The notes beneath the pieces were generated by a model. It was not told the DNA's origin, did no database searches, and was given only the letters and a program-made list of their open reading frames with translations. Both the position numbers and the translations under genes were made by a program. Of a stretch of DNA of 64,000 nt, positions 35,307-42,707 are shown one piece after another (position 1 is the stretch's first letter; every line of letters begins with the position of its first letter). Source of the DNA: an uncultured Prevotellaceae bacterium. Lineage in GTDB: Bacteria; Bacteroidota; Bacteroidia; Bacteroidales; Bacteroidaceae. The stretch spans positions 1 through 64,000 of the forward strand of contig CAMVIM010000016.1 of NCBI GenBank assembly GCA_947167515.1. The letters run 5' to 3'.

Positions 35307-35378
35307 CATTACATCGACAAGAAACAGCATTCAACAATTAACACTATTTTCTTATAGAATAAAAGCACAGCGGTCACC

Positions 35379-37343
35379 ATGCAGAGCAGCACACTCTATT
35401 TGCAACGTCTTCGCCAACTTCTCCAGATGGAATACGACTCGGAAAAGGAGGATTTTCGTGTACAGTCGGAGAAGATGGGCATCAAGCGAAAGATTCATCG
35501 CGGCATCTGCTGGTATCCGGTCGAGGCAGGACGCAGTTACTACAATTCCCTGAACCAATTTGTCGTTGAAATCGTGAAAAAAGACCACGAAGAGGACGAT
35601 GAAGACATTGAGCATTTGTTTGAGTATGGGAAGCCCGTGCAGTTCTTCTCGTTCGCAGCTCAATACTTGAGCGATGACATCAAGAACAAGTCGGACATTC
35701 AATATTTCCCGTTTTCATCGACAGTTTCATACGTGGATGGCGACCGTATGGTAGTCACTCTACCCTCTTCGCAAGCACTCATCGACTTGCAGAACGCAAC
35801 GAATCTAGGAGTACAGTTGTACTTTGACGAGACCTCATACAAAACGATGTTTCATGCGCTCGACGATGCCATCAATGCCAAGAACAACCGCTTGGCAGAA
35901 CTGAAGGAAATCTTCGCAGGAAAGCAAAAAACGGAAAAACGTACCTTCGCGCCTGTTGCCTTCCCTTGGTTAAACAAGACGCAAGAACAGGCTGTGAACG
36001 AAGTGCTATGGGCAAAGGATGTGGAGGTGGTGCATGGCCCTCCAGGCACAGGAAAGACAACCACGCTGGTCGAAGCCATCTATGAAACCTTGCATCGCGA
36101 AACGCAAGTGCTGGTATGCGCACAAAGCAACATGGCGGTCGATTGGATAAGCGAGAAACTCGTAGACCACGGTGTGCCCGTTCTTCGTATTGGCAACCCC
36201 TCGCGAGTGAACGACAAGATGCTCTCTTTCACTTATGAGCGCAAGTTTGAGAGTCATCCTGATTATCCTGAACTGTGGAGTATCCGCAAGACCATCCGCC
36301 AAATCAAGGAAAACCGCAAGCGTGGCGACAATGTGCATCAGAAGATAGCTCGTCTGCGTGACCGTGCCAGCGAGATTGAAATGGCTATCAATGCACAACT
36401 CTTTGACGAAGCGCGTGTGGTAGCCTGTACCTTGGTAGGTGCAGCCAACAAACTGCTGGTGCGACACAAGTTTTCGACCCTTTTCATCGACGAAGCGGCA
36501 CAGGCGCTCGAACCAGCCTGCTGGATTGCCATCCGCCGTGCTTCGCGAGTCATCTTGGCTGGCGACCATCAGCAACTTCCCCCTACTATCAAGTGCTACG
36601 AAGCCATGAAGCAGGGGCTTGGAAAAACACTCATGGAGCGCATTGTGGAGAACCAGCCCGATGCCGTCACGTTGCTAAAGGTGCAGTACCGCATGAACGA
36701 TGACATCATGCGTTTCTCCTCCGATTGGTTCTATCAAGGCAAGGTAGAGTCGGACGAAAATGTCAGACATCGTTCTGTGCTCGACTTTGAACACTCCATC
36801 CAATGGATTGACGGAAATGAAATCATGCAGCAGGTGAACGAGGATTTAGAGAAACAAGGCGCCTGTGAAGAGAAATTAGACATCGATTTCACCGAGCAAT
36901 TCGTAGGAGAGAACCATGGACGCATCAACAAGGCAGAAGCAGAATTGGTGCTCACCACCCTCCGAAACTATATTGATAAAATCGGCAAAGAACGTTTTCT
37001 TGCCGAACGCCTCGATGTAGGTATCATCTCACCATATAAGGTACAGACGCAATATCTTCGGCAACAAATTCGCCGCCGTGAGGATTTTCGTCCTTTCCGT
37101 CAAGTCATCAGCGCCAATACCGTCGATGGCTTTCAGGGACAGGAGCGCGACATCATCCTCATCAGTCTTGTGCGCAGCAATGAGAATGGACAAATAGGTT
37201 TCCTCTCAGACCTTCGACGTATGAATGTCGCCATGACTCGTGCAAGGATGAAACTCATCATCTTCGGTGACAAGCAGACACTCGCCCATCATGCTTTCTA
37301 CCGGCAACTTATTCAGTATGTAGAACGGCTCATGGAGGAATAG
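35379..37343 (+). CDS. Superfamily 1 helicase (UPF1/IGHMBP2-like)
   Basis: ATP-dependent DNA or RNA helicase of 654 residues. After an N-terminal beta-rich domain the motifs follow in order: NKTQEQAV (Q-like), GPPGTGKTT (Walker A, 220-228), LVCAQSNMAVDW (Ia), LFIDEAAQALEPACW (II, DEAA), LAGDHQQLPPT (III), VQYRMND (IV), TVDGFQGQERDIILISLVRS (V) and NVAMTRARMKLIIFGD (VI). This set is that of the UPF1-like SF1B subgroup (IGHMBP2/Dna2-type AAA_11/AAA_12). The cellular role in Bacteroidales is not known. An inverted-repeat array and two tRNA genes follow. Confidence 0.92.
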   Translation: MQSSTLYLQRLRQLLQMEYDSEKEDFRVQSEKMGIKRKIHRGICWYPVEAGRSYYNSLNQFVVEIVKKDHEEDDEDIEHLFEYGKPVQFFSFAAQYLSDDIKNKSDIQYFPFSSTVSYVDGDRMVVTLPSSQALIDLQNATNLGVQLYFDETSYKTMFHALDDAINAKNNRLAELKEIFAGKQKTEKRTFAPVAFPWLNKTQEQAVNEVLWAKDVEVVHGPPGTGKTTTLVEAIYETLHRETQVLVCAQSNMAVDWISEKLVDHGVPVLRIGNPSRVNDKMLSFTYERKFESHPDYPELWSIRKTIRQIKENRKRGDNVHQKIARLRDRASEIEMAINAQLFDEARVVACTLVGAANKLLVRHKFSTLFIDEAAQALEPACWIAIRRASRVILAGDHQQLPPTIKCYEAMKQGLGKTLMERIVENQPDAVTLLKVQYRMNDDIMRFSSDWFYQGKVESDENVRHRSVLDFEHSIQWIDGNEIMQQVNEDLEKQGACEEKLDIDFTEQFVGENHGRINKAEAELVLTTLRNYIDKIGKERFLAERLDVGIISPYKVQTQYLRQQIRRREDFRPFRQVISANTVDGFQGQERDIILISLVRSNENGQIGFLSDLRRMNVAMTRARMKLIIFGDKQTLAHHAFYRQLIQYVERLMEE

Positions 37344-37375
37344 AAAGAGAAGCCTCTCTTTCTGCTTGGCTGTAA

Positions 37376-37440
37376 GTGTACCCCTCGACTACAAGACACC
37401 GTACCCCTCGGCTACGGTTCATTGTAGTCGAGGGGTACAC
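37376..37440. repeat. 23-bp-period array with an inverted third unit
   Basis: GTACCCCTCG occurs at 37378-37387 and 37401-37410, 23 bp apart. The third slot holds the unit flipped: TGTAGTCGAGGGGTACAC (37423-37440) is the exact reverse complement of 37376-37393. The middle unit is itself a short hairpin (CCGTA/TACGG). The whole can fold into a long stem with an inner hairpin. It lies just after the helicase stop, before the tRNA-Glu terminator. Confidence 0.9.
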
Positions 37441-37457
37441 TTTGAATATGACACAAA

Positions 37458-37485
37458 AAAAGGAACCCTCGAAAGGATTCCTTTT
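37458..37485 (-). terminator. Terminator of the tRNA-Glu pair
   Basis: AAAAGGAACCC (37458-37468) pairs with GGATTCCTTTT (37475-37485) with minor bulging; on the minus strand it ends in a long T-run. It lies directly after the 3' end of the downstream tRNA-Glu. Confidence 0.8.
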
Positions 37486-37487
37486 CT

Positions 37488-37562
37488 TGGTAGCGCCTAC
37501 GAGAATCGAACTCGTGTTCCATGCGTGAGAGGCATGTGTCCTAGCCGCTAGACGAAAGCGCC
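37488..37562 (-). tRNA. tRNA-Glu (CTC), downstream copy
   Basis: Acceptor stem starting GGCGCTT pairs with AGGCGCT (two G-U pairs), anticodon loop CTCTCAC gives anticodon CTC, T-loop GTTCGATTC is present, and the 3' CCA is encoded. The body is identical to the copy 37 bp upstream, so the pair is a recent tandem duplication or kept in concert. It would read GAG codons. Confidence 0.95.
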
Positions 37563-37599
37563 AAGTGCCCAGTTAAGGGCTTTGATTCCGAAGTTTTTT

Positions 37600-37674
37600 T
37601 GGTAGCGCCTACGAGAATCGAACTCGTGTTCCATGCGTGAGAGGCATGTGTCCTAGCCGCTAGACGAAAGCGCC
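37600..37674 (-). tRNA. tRNA-Glu (CTC), upstream copy
   Basis: Same sequence as the downstream copy, with anticodon CTC and encoded CCA. The spacer between the two lacks a terminator, so one transcript probably carries both tRNAs. Confidence 0.95.
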
Positions 37675-37737
37675 ATCATTCAAAGAAAGGTTTCAGGAGA
37701 TATCATTCCTCCCCTCCCTTTTTTTTGTTTGCGAGTG

Positions 37738-37745
37738 CAAAGGTA
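37738..37745 (-). promoter_or_regulatory. -7 box of the tRNA-Glu operon
   Basis: TACCTTTG on the minus strand, about 64 bases upstream of the first tRNA. The -33 element is weak. The sequence after it (GCACTCGCAAA) also follows the -7 box of the tRNA-Ser and tRNA-His genes in this window (GCACTCGCAAA, GCACTCGCAAA), a shared start region. Confidence 0.65.
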
Positions 37746-37854
37746 CGATGTTTTTGTGAATTACGCACACGTAGCAGTGTTAAAGGATGTTAAACAAACA
37801 AAAGAAACGGATTCCCATAGTGAGTTATGTGCCGCTTGTTTGCATGGCCATAAA

Positions 37855-37881
37855 AAAGGCAGCTGATTGAGCTGCCTTTTG
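37855..37881 (-). terminator. Terminator of the sensor-kinase operon
   Basis: AAAAGGCAGCT (37855-37865) and AGCTGCCTTTT (37871-37881), perfect 11-bp stem with a 5-base loop; the minus strand continues with T residues. It lies 134 bp beyond the kinase stop codon. Confidence 0.85.
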
Positions 37882-38014
37882 CGGATTTGGATATTCCTTT
37901 AAAAAGACATAAAAAACCCTTGCTATGTCTGTCTTTGAAAAAAATCATCATAGGAATAATCATCCATTCAGCTGTTCAGAGTGAAACTGATGCCCACTTT
38001 AAGGGACTATTCAT

Positions 38015-39946
38015 TCAATGCCGCAATGGGAGGCTCACGATGAAGCGACTCCCGCCCGTGTACTGGGAGTCGAGTGTGAGGGTGCCATCCATCAGCATGA
38101 TGACCCGACGGCAAAGGAACAATCCAAGACCAAGACCTTCCGTGAACATATCAACCTTTGTGAACTTTTCGAAGATGAAGTCAGCCTTTTCGGAAGGAAT
38201 GCCAAGACCCGTGTCTTCGATGGTGAAGTTCACATCACTTTCGGTAACTTCAATACGCATGGTTAAGCTACCCTCGTTGGTGAAGTGAAGAGCATTGACA
38301 AGCAGTTCTGTAAGGACAATGAGCAGATGATGACGGTTAGTCTGAATGGTCAGTTCATCATCCACATGGCTGTCGAGATGCATTTCTGTGGTATGGGGTA
38401 TCAGACTGCCAGCGTTTTCAAAAGCTTCTCGTGCCACATCGTTGCAGCCTACTGTATCGTCTGTGCTGATGGCTTGATGGCTCTCGATAAGCGAAGCGAT
38501 GAGCAGCTTGCTCACCATATAGTCAAGGGCATTAGTCTGTACGTACATCGTCTCGGCCATTTCCCGCTTCTCTTCGCCTGTAATCGCCCCACAGTCATCG
38601 CGCAACACCTGCGAGAATCCATGAACGATGTTGAGTGGTGTGCGTATCTGGTGCGTGATGTCCTGCATGAACTGCGTCTTCTGCTCACTTGCCTGCTGTG
38701 CCAGCAGAGTGGCTTGTTCAAGTTCCCTCGTGCGCTGCTCAGTTTCCTGCTTCGTCTTCTCCACCTCCCTAATGTGTTGGCTGATACTTCGCCGCATCTG
38801 GCAGAAGCTGTTCTGAAGCTGACCTATCAAGTCGGTGCGCTCACTGTGTGGCAGAGGCTTTTCATAGTCACCGTGGCCAATCTGTCGCAATTCGGCAGCC
38901 AACAATCCCAACGGTTGTGTGAAGTGTTTCACAATGCGGTGACAACCCCATGCCAACAGCAACAGTCCGATAATGAGCAAAGGCAACAGGATGTAGTTCA
39001 GTCTACTGTATCCACGGAGCATTTCGTTCGAAGGACATACGAGCGCAATACTCCACTGGGTTCCTTCAAGGGGACGGTAGAGCACAATGTGTGACTTCCC
39101 GTCGATTTTGACTTCCATGTGTCCTGTCCGTCCGTTGGTCATCTCATATCCCAGTGCTACGATGTCAGTATGCTCTCTGGGGTCTGTTCCTGTGAAGATG
39201 GTCTGCCTCAGCAGTTTCGTGGTGTCAGGATGCACGAAGTAGTGTCCGTCGGCTCCCAACATCATGAAATAGGAGTTTTTGTATGGATGCTCTGCGGTGA
39301 TGGTCTCCGTGAGCCTCTTCAGCGACAGGTCTGTGGAAATGACACCCACGAACTTTCCCTGTCGGTCGCTGAGGGGTATGCAGTAGGATGCGATCATCTC
39401 TGGGCTTGAGAGTGTTCCGTCATTGTAGTCATCGAACGGATCCACCCAGCAAGCGGTCTTTTTTTGACGTGGTGTTTTATACCACACCTTATCATAATAA
39501 TCGTAGTCGGCTTCACGGACGGTGGCCACTGAGTCCTTCTCTGGGGTTGAATACTCTTCAAGTCGAACGGAATAAGCAGAGAAGCCATACTTTTCGTCTG
39601 GATAGAAATCGGGTTCCATCGTAATGGAACAACCATTCGTGTTAGGATGGTTGGCTACGATGCGATGTGTGTACTTCAGCAGGGAGTCTTTTTCATGATG
39701 AAGGTTGACGAGCCAAATGATGTTGCGTGTAGCCGTTTCCACCTCGACCATATAACCCTTGACACGCAGTGCCGTATTGTCGAGCACGTGAGATGCCTCG
39801 TCGATAGCCTCTTCCCGAATGATGTTGCGCGACTGCCAATAGAGAAATCCGAGCGACAGCGAGAACACGAGCACCACGACGATCAGGATGTCGAGACAGA
39901 GCCTGGTGGAGAGCGACTGACGAATATGTTTCCTCATTTCTATCAT
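38015..39946 (-). CDS. Cache-HAMP sensor histidine kinase
   Basis: Membrane sensor kinase of 643 residues. Order: TM1 (about 18-38), periplasmic dCache-like sensor (about 45-310, with WVDPFDDYND and ADGHYFVHPDTT), TM2 (about 318-335), HAMP (to about 390), coiled coil, DHp with phospho-acceptor H432 in DITHQIRTPLNIV, and HATPase with N-box LTELLVNALHFT, G1 IEDTGLGIP and G2 GLGLGLF. No response regulator lies beside it. Its ATG overlaps the stop of the upstream paralogue by 4 bp, so both are made together; the two share the whole sensor half. Confidence 0.92.
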   Translation of the reverse strand: MIEMRKHIRQSLSTRLCLDILIVVVLVFSLSLGFLYWQSRNIIREEAIDEASHVLDNTALRVKGYMVEVETATRNIIWLVNLHHEKDSLLKYTHRIVANHPNTNGCSITMEPDFYPDEKYGFSAYSVRLEEYSTPEKDSVATVREADYDYYDKVWYKTPRQKKTACWVDPFDDYNDGTLSSPEMIASYCIPLSDRQGKFVGVISTDLSLKRLTETITAEHPYKNSYFMMLGADGHYFVHPDTTKLLRQTIFTGTDPREHTDIVALGYEMTNGRTGHMEVKIDGKSHIVLYRPLEGTQWSIALVCPSNEMLRGYSRLNYILLPLLIIGLLLLAWGCHRIVKHFTQPLGLLAAELRQIGHGDYEKPLPHSERTDLIGQLQNSFCQMRRSISQHIREVEKTKQETEQRTRELEQATLLAQQASEQKTQFMQDITHQIRTPLNIVHGFSQVLRDDCGAITGEEKREMAETMYVQTNALDYMVSKLLIASLIESHQAISTDDTVGCNDVAREAFENAGSLIPHTTEMHLDSHVDDELTIQTNRHHLLIVLTELLVNALHFTNEGSLTMRIEVTESDVNFTIEDTGLGIPSEKADFIFEKFTKVDMFTEGLGLGLFLCRRVIMLMDGTLTLDSQYTGGSRFIVSLPLRH

Positions 39947-41412
39947 AGATGCTCCTCCTTCTTTTTGTCAGCAATATCGAGTAGATTAATCAACAATTCA
40001 GTAGTTATCTCTGTATGTTTCTGTATCTTGTCGGCCATGTGGCAGCACTCTTCAGCATCCATATCGGTCACACGATGTCTGAAATCGTCAATGGTGGCAT
40101 GGATGACCTTGACAGACTGTTCCATACGGTCACTCATGTTCAGGATTACGGCATCTTTCATACGGTCAGCCTCGCGAGCCTGTTCGTATGCCAGTTTAAG
40201 GTCTTTATTACGCTGGCTGAGCACATCAGTCAAGTTGGTGATGTCAGCAATGTGTTGGCTGATGCTCTGCTGCATCTGCCGGAATGTATTTTGCACGTAA
40301 CCTACCTCGTCGGTGCGGTTACTTTTCTTCACCGGCTCATCCATTTGGCCATTCGCCATACGGCGGGCTGCATCCACCAGCTGCTGCAGCGGCTTTAGTT
40401 GTCGATGGCTGATAAAGAAGCAGAACAGAGCCAGCAGCAACAAGCCGACGAGACTGATGAGAATCGTATAGCGCAAGAGTGAATAGTATGAACTGAAGAT
40501 GTCGCTCTCTGGACATACGATGGCAACACTCCATCCCGCATTTTCAAAGGGATGATAGAAGATGAAGTTCTGCTTGCCATCCATCTGAATTTCGCCATGT
40601 CCGATGTGTCCCGTCTTCATGGATATGGCAGCCAAGTGTCCTTCACTCGTAGGCTCGTTGAAAGCCTCTGTGAAGAAAGCCTCATGCTCTTTGAGCGTAC
40701 TGTCTGGGTGGACAATCAAGTGTCCGTCGGTACCCATAATCGAGGCATGTGAATTGGGAAAAGGTTTTAGCGAGAGCACCAAGTCAGCAAACCATTTCAT
40801 CGAGATGTGAGCCGACAACACTCCTACCAATTCACCCTCTTTGTTGTGCAGCGGCATACCATATGAAGTGATGATGGAGGTCTCGCCGTGCTCAACATCG
40901 ACATAAGGGTCTATCCAGATAGGCTTCTCTTGGTGCAAGGGTATGAAGTACCATTTTTCACGAGTATAAAGTTTCTTCCCGCTGTTCACCGACACGAGTA
41001 TCTGAGTCGAATCGGTGTGGCTACGGTAAGCATACACCTCGTGGTAGGTCCCCAATTGCGGATACACACATGGCTCGAAGGCGATGGTGCAGCTCTGAAT
41101 GTGGGGGTTCTCCCTCAAGAGTTGCCGGCAGAGACTATCCATGATTTCAGGTCTGTGCAGACGCTTCTCAACCGTCCAGTGCAAGCTGCGCGTAGCCGTT
41201 TCCACCTCGCTTAGGGTGTTATCGATGCGCAACTCTGTCGTGCGCAACGTCTGACGTGCTTTCTCCATTGCCTCCTGATAGATAGACTTGCGGGCATAGT
41301 GGAACATGATAAAGAGAGAGGTGACGAAGAGCACAGACACGAATCCAACTACCCACAGCACAACCTGTGTGGTTAACGAATTGCGAGATTGTTTTTCTGT
41401 TAGTCTCTTCAT
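39943..41412 (-). CDS. Cache-HAMP sensor paralogue lacking a kinase domain
   Basis: 489-residue paralogue of the downstream kinase with the same TM1, dCache (PIWIDPYVDV, GTDGHLIVHPDST, GWSVAIVCPESD), TM2 and HAMP. After HAMP comes a coiled coil and a decayed DHp-like helix pair, MKDAVILNMSDRMEQSVKVI, where the phospho-acceptor His and the Arg/Pro of H-x-x-R-T-P are replaced. No HATPase domain follows. It therefore cannot autophosphorylate; it may pair with the full kinase or sequester ligand. A -7 box ends 5 bases before the ATG, so the mRNA is nearly leaderless. Confidence 0.85.
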   Translation of the reverse strand: MKRLTEKQSRNSLTTQVVLWVVGFVSVLFVTSLFIMFHYARKSIYQEAMEKARQTLRTTELRIDNTLSEVETATRSLHWTVEKRLHRPEIMDSLCRQLLRENPHIQSCTIAFEPCVYPQLGTYHEVYAYRSHTDSTQILVSVNSGKKLYTREKWYFIPLHQEKPIWIDPYVDVEHGETSIITSYGMPLHNKEGELVGVLSAHISMKWFADLVLSLKPFPNSHASIMGTDGHLIVHPDSTLKEHEAFFTEAFNEPTSEGHLAAISMKTGHIGHGEIQMDGKQNFIFYHPFENAGWSVAIVCPESDIFSSYYSLLRYTILISLVGLLLLALFCFFISHRQLKPLQQLVDAARRMANGQMDEPVKKSNRTDEVGYVQNTFRQMQQSISQHIADITNLTDVLSQRNKDLKLAYEQAREADRMKDAVILNMSDRMEQSVKVIHATIDDFRHRVTDMDAEECCHMADKIQKHTEITTELLINLLDIADKKKEEHL

Positions 41413-41417
41413 GGTTG

Positions 41418-41425
41418 CAAATTTA
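41418..41425 (-). promoter_or_regulatory. -7 box of the sensor operon
   Basis: TAAATTTG on the minus strand, ending 5 bases before the ATG at 41412. Transcription would start at or within a few bases of the ATG. The nearest TTG upstream is 23 bases away, longer than usual. Confidence 0.5.
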
Positions 41426-41527
41426 GAGATATTTTTTTATATTATATACAAGTCAATAAAAAAATATGAAAAAATCGCACCGAAAAAGTTAGCAATTGAG
41501 CTTTCCATGCGCTCAAAAGTATGTCAA

Positions 41528-41558
41528 AAAAGGGATAGCCTTATCGACTACCCCTTTT
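41528..41558 (-). terminator. tRNA-Ser terminator
   Basis: AAAAGGGATAG (41528-41538) pairs with CTACCCCTTTT (41548-41558), with one wobble; T-run follows on the minus strand. Confidence 0.75.
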
Positions 41559-41559
41559 G

Positions 41560-41646
41560 CGGAAGGAGGGGGATTCGAACCCCCGGTACGGTAACCCGTA
41601 CGTCAGTTTAGCAAACTGGTGGTTTCAGCCACTCACCCATCCTTCC
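41560..41646 (-). tRNA. tRNA-Ser (GCT)
   Basis: Class-II tRNA with long variable arm (GTACGGGTTACCGTAC). Acceptor GGAAGGA/TCCTTCC, anticodon loop TTGCTAA gives GCT, T-loop GGTTCGAATCC. CCA is not encoded. Reads AGC/AGT codons. Confidence 0.93.
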
Positions 41647-41723
41647 GGAACTGTGCGTTCTGAATTTGCTCCGACAAGTGCTTTTTTCCTTGGCTGAAGG
41701 CGCTCCTTTGTCTTTTGCGAGTG

Positions 41724-41754
41724 CAAAGTTAGTGCAAATTTTGGACACTACAAA
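41724..41754 (-). promoter_or_regulatory. tRNA-Ser promoter
   Basis: TAACTTTG (41724-41731) with TTTG 19 bases upstream. Diverges from the mazG promoter, whose -7 box starts 45 bases to the right. Confidence 0.7.
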
Positions 41755-41775
41755 ATAAATTTGAGGAAAAAATCG

Positions 41776-41783
41776 TACCTTTG
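41776..41783 (+). promoter_or_regulatory. mazG -7 box
   Basis: TACCTTTG, 43 bases before the mazG ATG; no well-spaced -33 element is clear. Confidence 0.6.
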
Positions 41784-41825
41784 CGGAAAATTTATGCTGC
41801 ACATTATATATAATAATAGACATTT

Positions 41826-42689
41826 ATGCATACAAGACAGGAGAAGATGGAGGCATTTGGGCGTTTGCTCGATGTGATGGACGACCTCCGTGAGAAGTGT
41901 CCGTGGGACAGGAAACAGACCAACGAATCCTTGCGCCCCAACACGATTGAAGAGACTTACGAACTCTGCGATGCCCTCATCAAGGAGGACAATCTCAATA
42001 TTTGCAAGGAACTGGGCGATGTGCTGCTCCACATTGTCTTTTATTCGAAGATTGGCGAGGAGAAAGGTGCATTCGATGTGGCTGACGTGTGCCACAAACT
42101 CTGCGACAAACTCATCTTCCGTCATCCTCATGTCTATGGCGATGTGGTGGCAAACACCCCCGATCAGGTGCGACAGACTTGGGAACAAATCAAGACCAAG
42201 GAGAAGGATGGCAACAAGACCGTATTGTCAGGTGTACCTGATGCATTACCCTCGCTCGTCAAGGCTTACCGTATTCAGGACAAGGCACGTAATGTGGGCT
42301 TCGACTGGGAAGAACGTCGCGATGTGTGGAAGAAGGTGAAGGAGGAAATCACGGAGTTTGAGGCAGAAGTGGAGCAAGCCTACAGTAATGCCGAACAAGT
42401 CCATGCGCTTGGCGATTCTCCCCATCCGGATAGTGCCACAATTGAGGCAGCAAGGGAGGCTGCCAAGCAACACGCCACCGAAGAGTTTGGCGATGTGATG
42501 TTCAGTCTTATCAATGCTGCCCGTCTCTACAAAATCAACCCTGACAACGCCCTCGAACACACCAACCAGAAGTTCATCAAGCGCTTTAACTACGTGGAAG
42601 CCAAAGCAAAAGAAAAAGGCCAGGACTTGAAAGACCTGACCTTGGAACAAATGGATGCTTGGTGGAACGAAGCGAAAAAACTCGGTTAA
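41826..42689 (+). CDS. mazG: Nucleoside triphosphate pyrophosphohydrolase MazG
   Basis: House-cleaning enzyme that hydrolyses nucleoside triphosphates to monophosphates. 287 residues with tandem MazG domains: first CPWDRKQTNESLRPNTIEETYE, ELGDVLLHIVF (EExxE and ExxD metal ligands), second FGDVMFSLINAARLYKINP. It carries an extra segment of about 25 residues (SNAEQVHALGDSPHPDS...) between the second-domain helices not needed for catalysis. Transcribed divergently from tRNA-Ser. Confidence 0.94.
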   Translation: MHTRQEKMEAFGRLLDVMDDLREKCPWDRKQTNESLRPNTIEETYELCDALIKEDNLNICKELGDVLLHIVFYSKIGEEKGAFDVADVCHKLCDKLIFRHPHVYGDVVANTPDQVRQTWEQIKTKEKDGNKTVLSGVPDALPSLVKAYRIQDKARNVGFDWEERRDVWKKVKEEITEFEAEVEQAYSNAEQVHALGDSPHPDSATIEAAREAAKQHATEEFGDVMFSLINAARLYKINPDNALEHTNQKFIKRFNYVEAKAKEKGQDLKDLTLEQMDAWWNEAKKLG

Positions 42690-42707
42690 TCCACCAAGAA
42701 CAAACGT

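Larger units (their letters stand above)
37344..38014. other. Spacer between helicase and sensor genes, holding two tRNAs
   Basis: Besides the inverted 23-bp array, two tRNA-Glu genes and two terminators annotated separately, the stretch from about 37750 to 37850 and from 37886 to 38014 is AT-rich with no recognisable gene. Confidence 0.6.

Noticed and set aside
38285-39094. 269-codon open frame antisense to the histidine kinase
   Set aside because: Opposite conserved HAMP/DHp/ATPase motifs; no independent support.
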